Assembly (NCBI GenBank): GCA_051873875.1
Contig: JBJEFI010000008.1
Span: 1-21,743, forward strand
Direction: 5' to 3'
Source: JBJEFI01 sp051873875
GTDB lineage: Bacteria; Bacillota; Bacilli; Bacillales; Bacillaceae_G
DNA: 21,743 nucleotides
Part shown: piece by piece, positions 21,709 through 21,743 of the stretch
Layout: each line of letters begins with the position of its first letter
How positions within the stretch are numbered: the stretch's first letter is position 1
The notes under the pieces: model-generated
The model's input: only the letters and a program-made list of their open reading frames with translations
Databases searched by the model: none
Told to the model about the DNA's origin: nothing
Position numbers and translations under genes: made by a program

Positions 21709-21743
21709 AAGCCATAGCAAAAAGGTTTTTGTTGTTCCATTCT

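Overview
The window is chromosomal DNA from a low-GC Gram-positive bacterium, most like Bacillaceae or Planococcaceae. The evidence is the AT-rich codon use, strong AGGAGG-type ribosome binding sites, lipoprotein and PadR/DUF1700/DUF4097 modules of Bacillota type, a BirA-type operator and a guanidine-I riboswitch in front of an SMR pair. I cannot name the genus from sequence alone. Two runs of exactly 100 N (1080-1179 and 12457-12556) look like scaffold gaps of unknown true length, and each interrupts a gene. I see no IS element, phage, tRNA, rRNA or CRISPR array.

Layout. 1-285 (minus): a small membrane-protein gene broken by an in-frame TAG. 815-1791: a helix-turn-helix protein, a HAD hydrolase (gapped) and an orphan C-terminal piece of a TipAS domain, ended by a terminator. 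1850-2574: bioY behind a promoter and BirA operator. 2620-2878 (minus): remains of small membrane-protein reading frames. 3245-7131: mglB-mglA-mglC galactose importer with an intergenic hairpin after mglB and a terminator after mglC. 7183-9839: AlkD-type DNA glycosylase, MerR regulator and MFS exporter. 9956-10891: promoter, guanidine-I riboswitch, overlapping terminator and two SMR subunits (gdnC/gdnD). 10976-12619: secreted C39-like peptidase (gapped). 12682-14736: PadR, DUF1700 and DUF4097 genes. 14928-15254: DUF6054-like protein. 15404-17403: BceB-type permease split by a one-base frameshift and without an ATPase gene. 17417-18337 (minus): membrane-anchored alpha/beta hydrolase. 18563-21708: five-gene operon of an Lgt-fold membrane protein, a radical SAM enzyme of the tetraether-lipid-synthase-like type and three small membrane proteins.

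How they work together. mgl imports galactose and bioY imports biotin. The riboswitch senses guanidinium and turns on its SMR exporter. The PadR set is a typical envelope-stress-type module. The least explained part is the last operon. Its Lgt-like protein has lost the Lgt catalytic residues but keeps the fold motifs, and its gene overlaps that of a cysteine-rich radical SAM protein whose family includes enzymes that join lipid chains. Two duplicated small membrane proteins and one unrelated one follow. I infer a membrane-lipid or membrane-protein modification system; this is the best candidate here for undescribed biology. Several genes (1-285, 2620-2878, 15404-17403, perhaps 1579-1791) show decay or possible sequencing errors.
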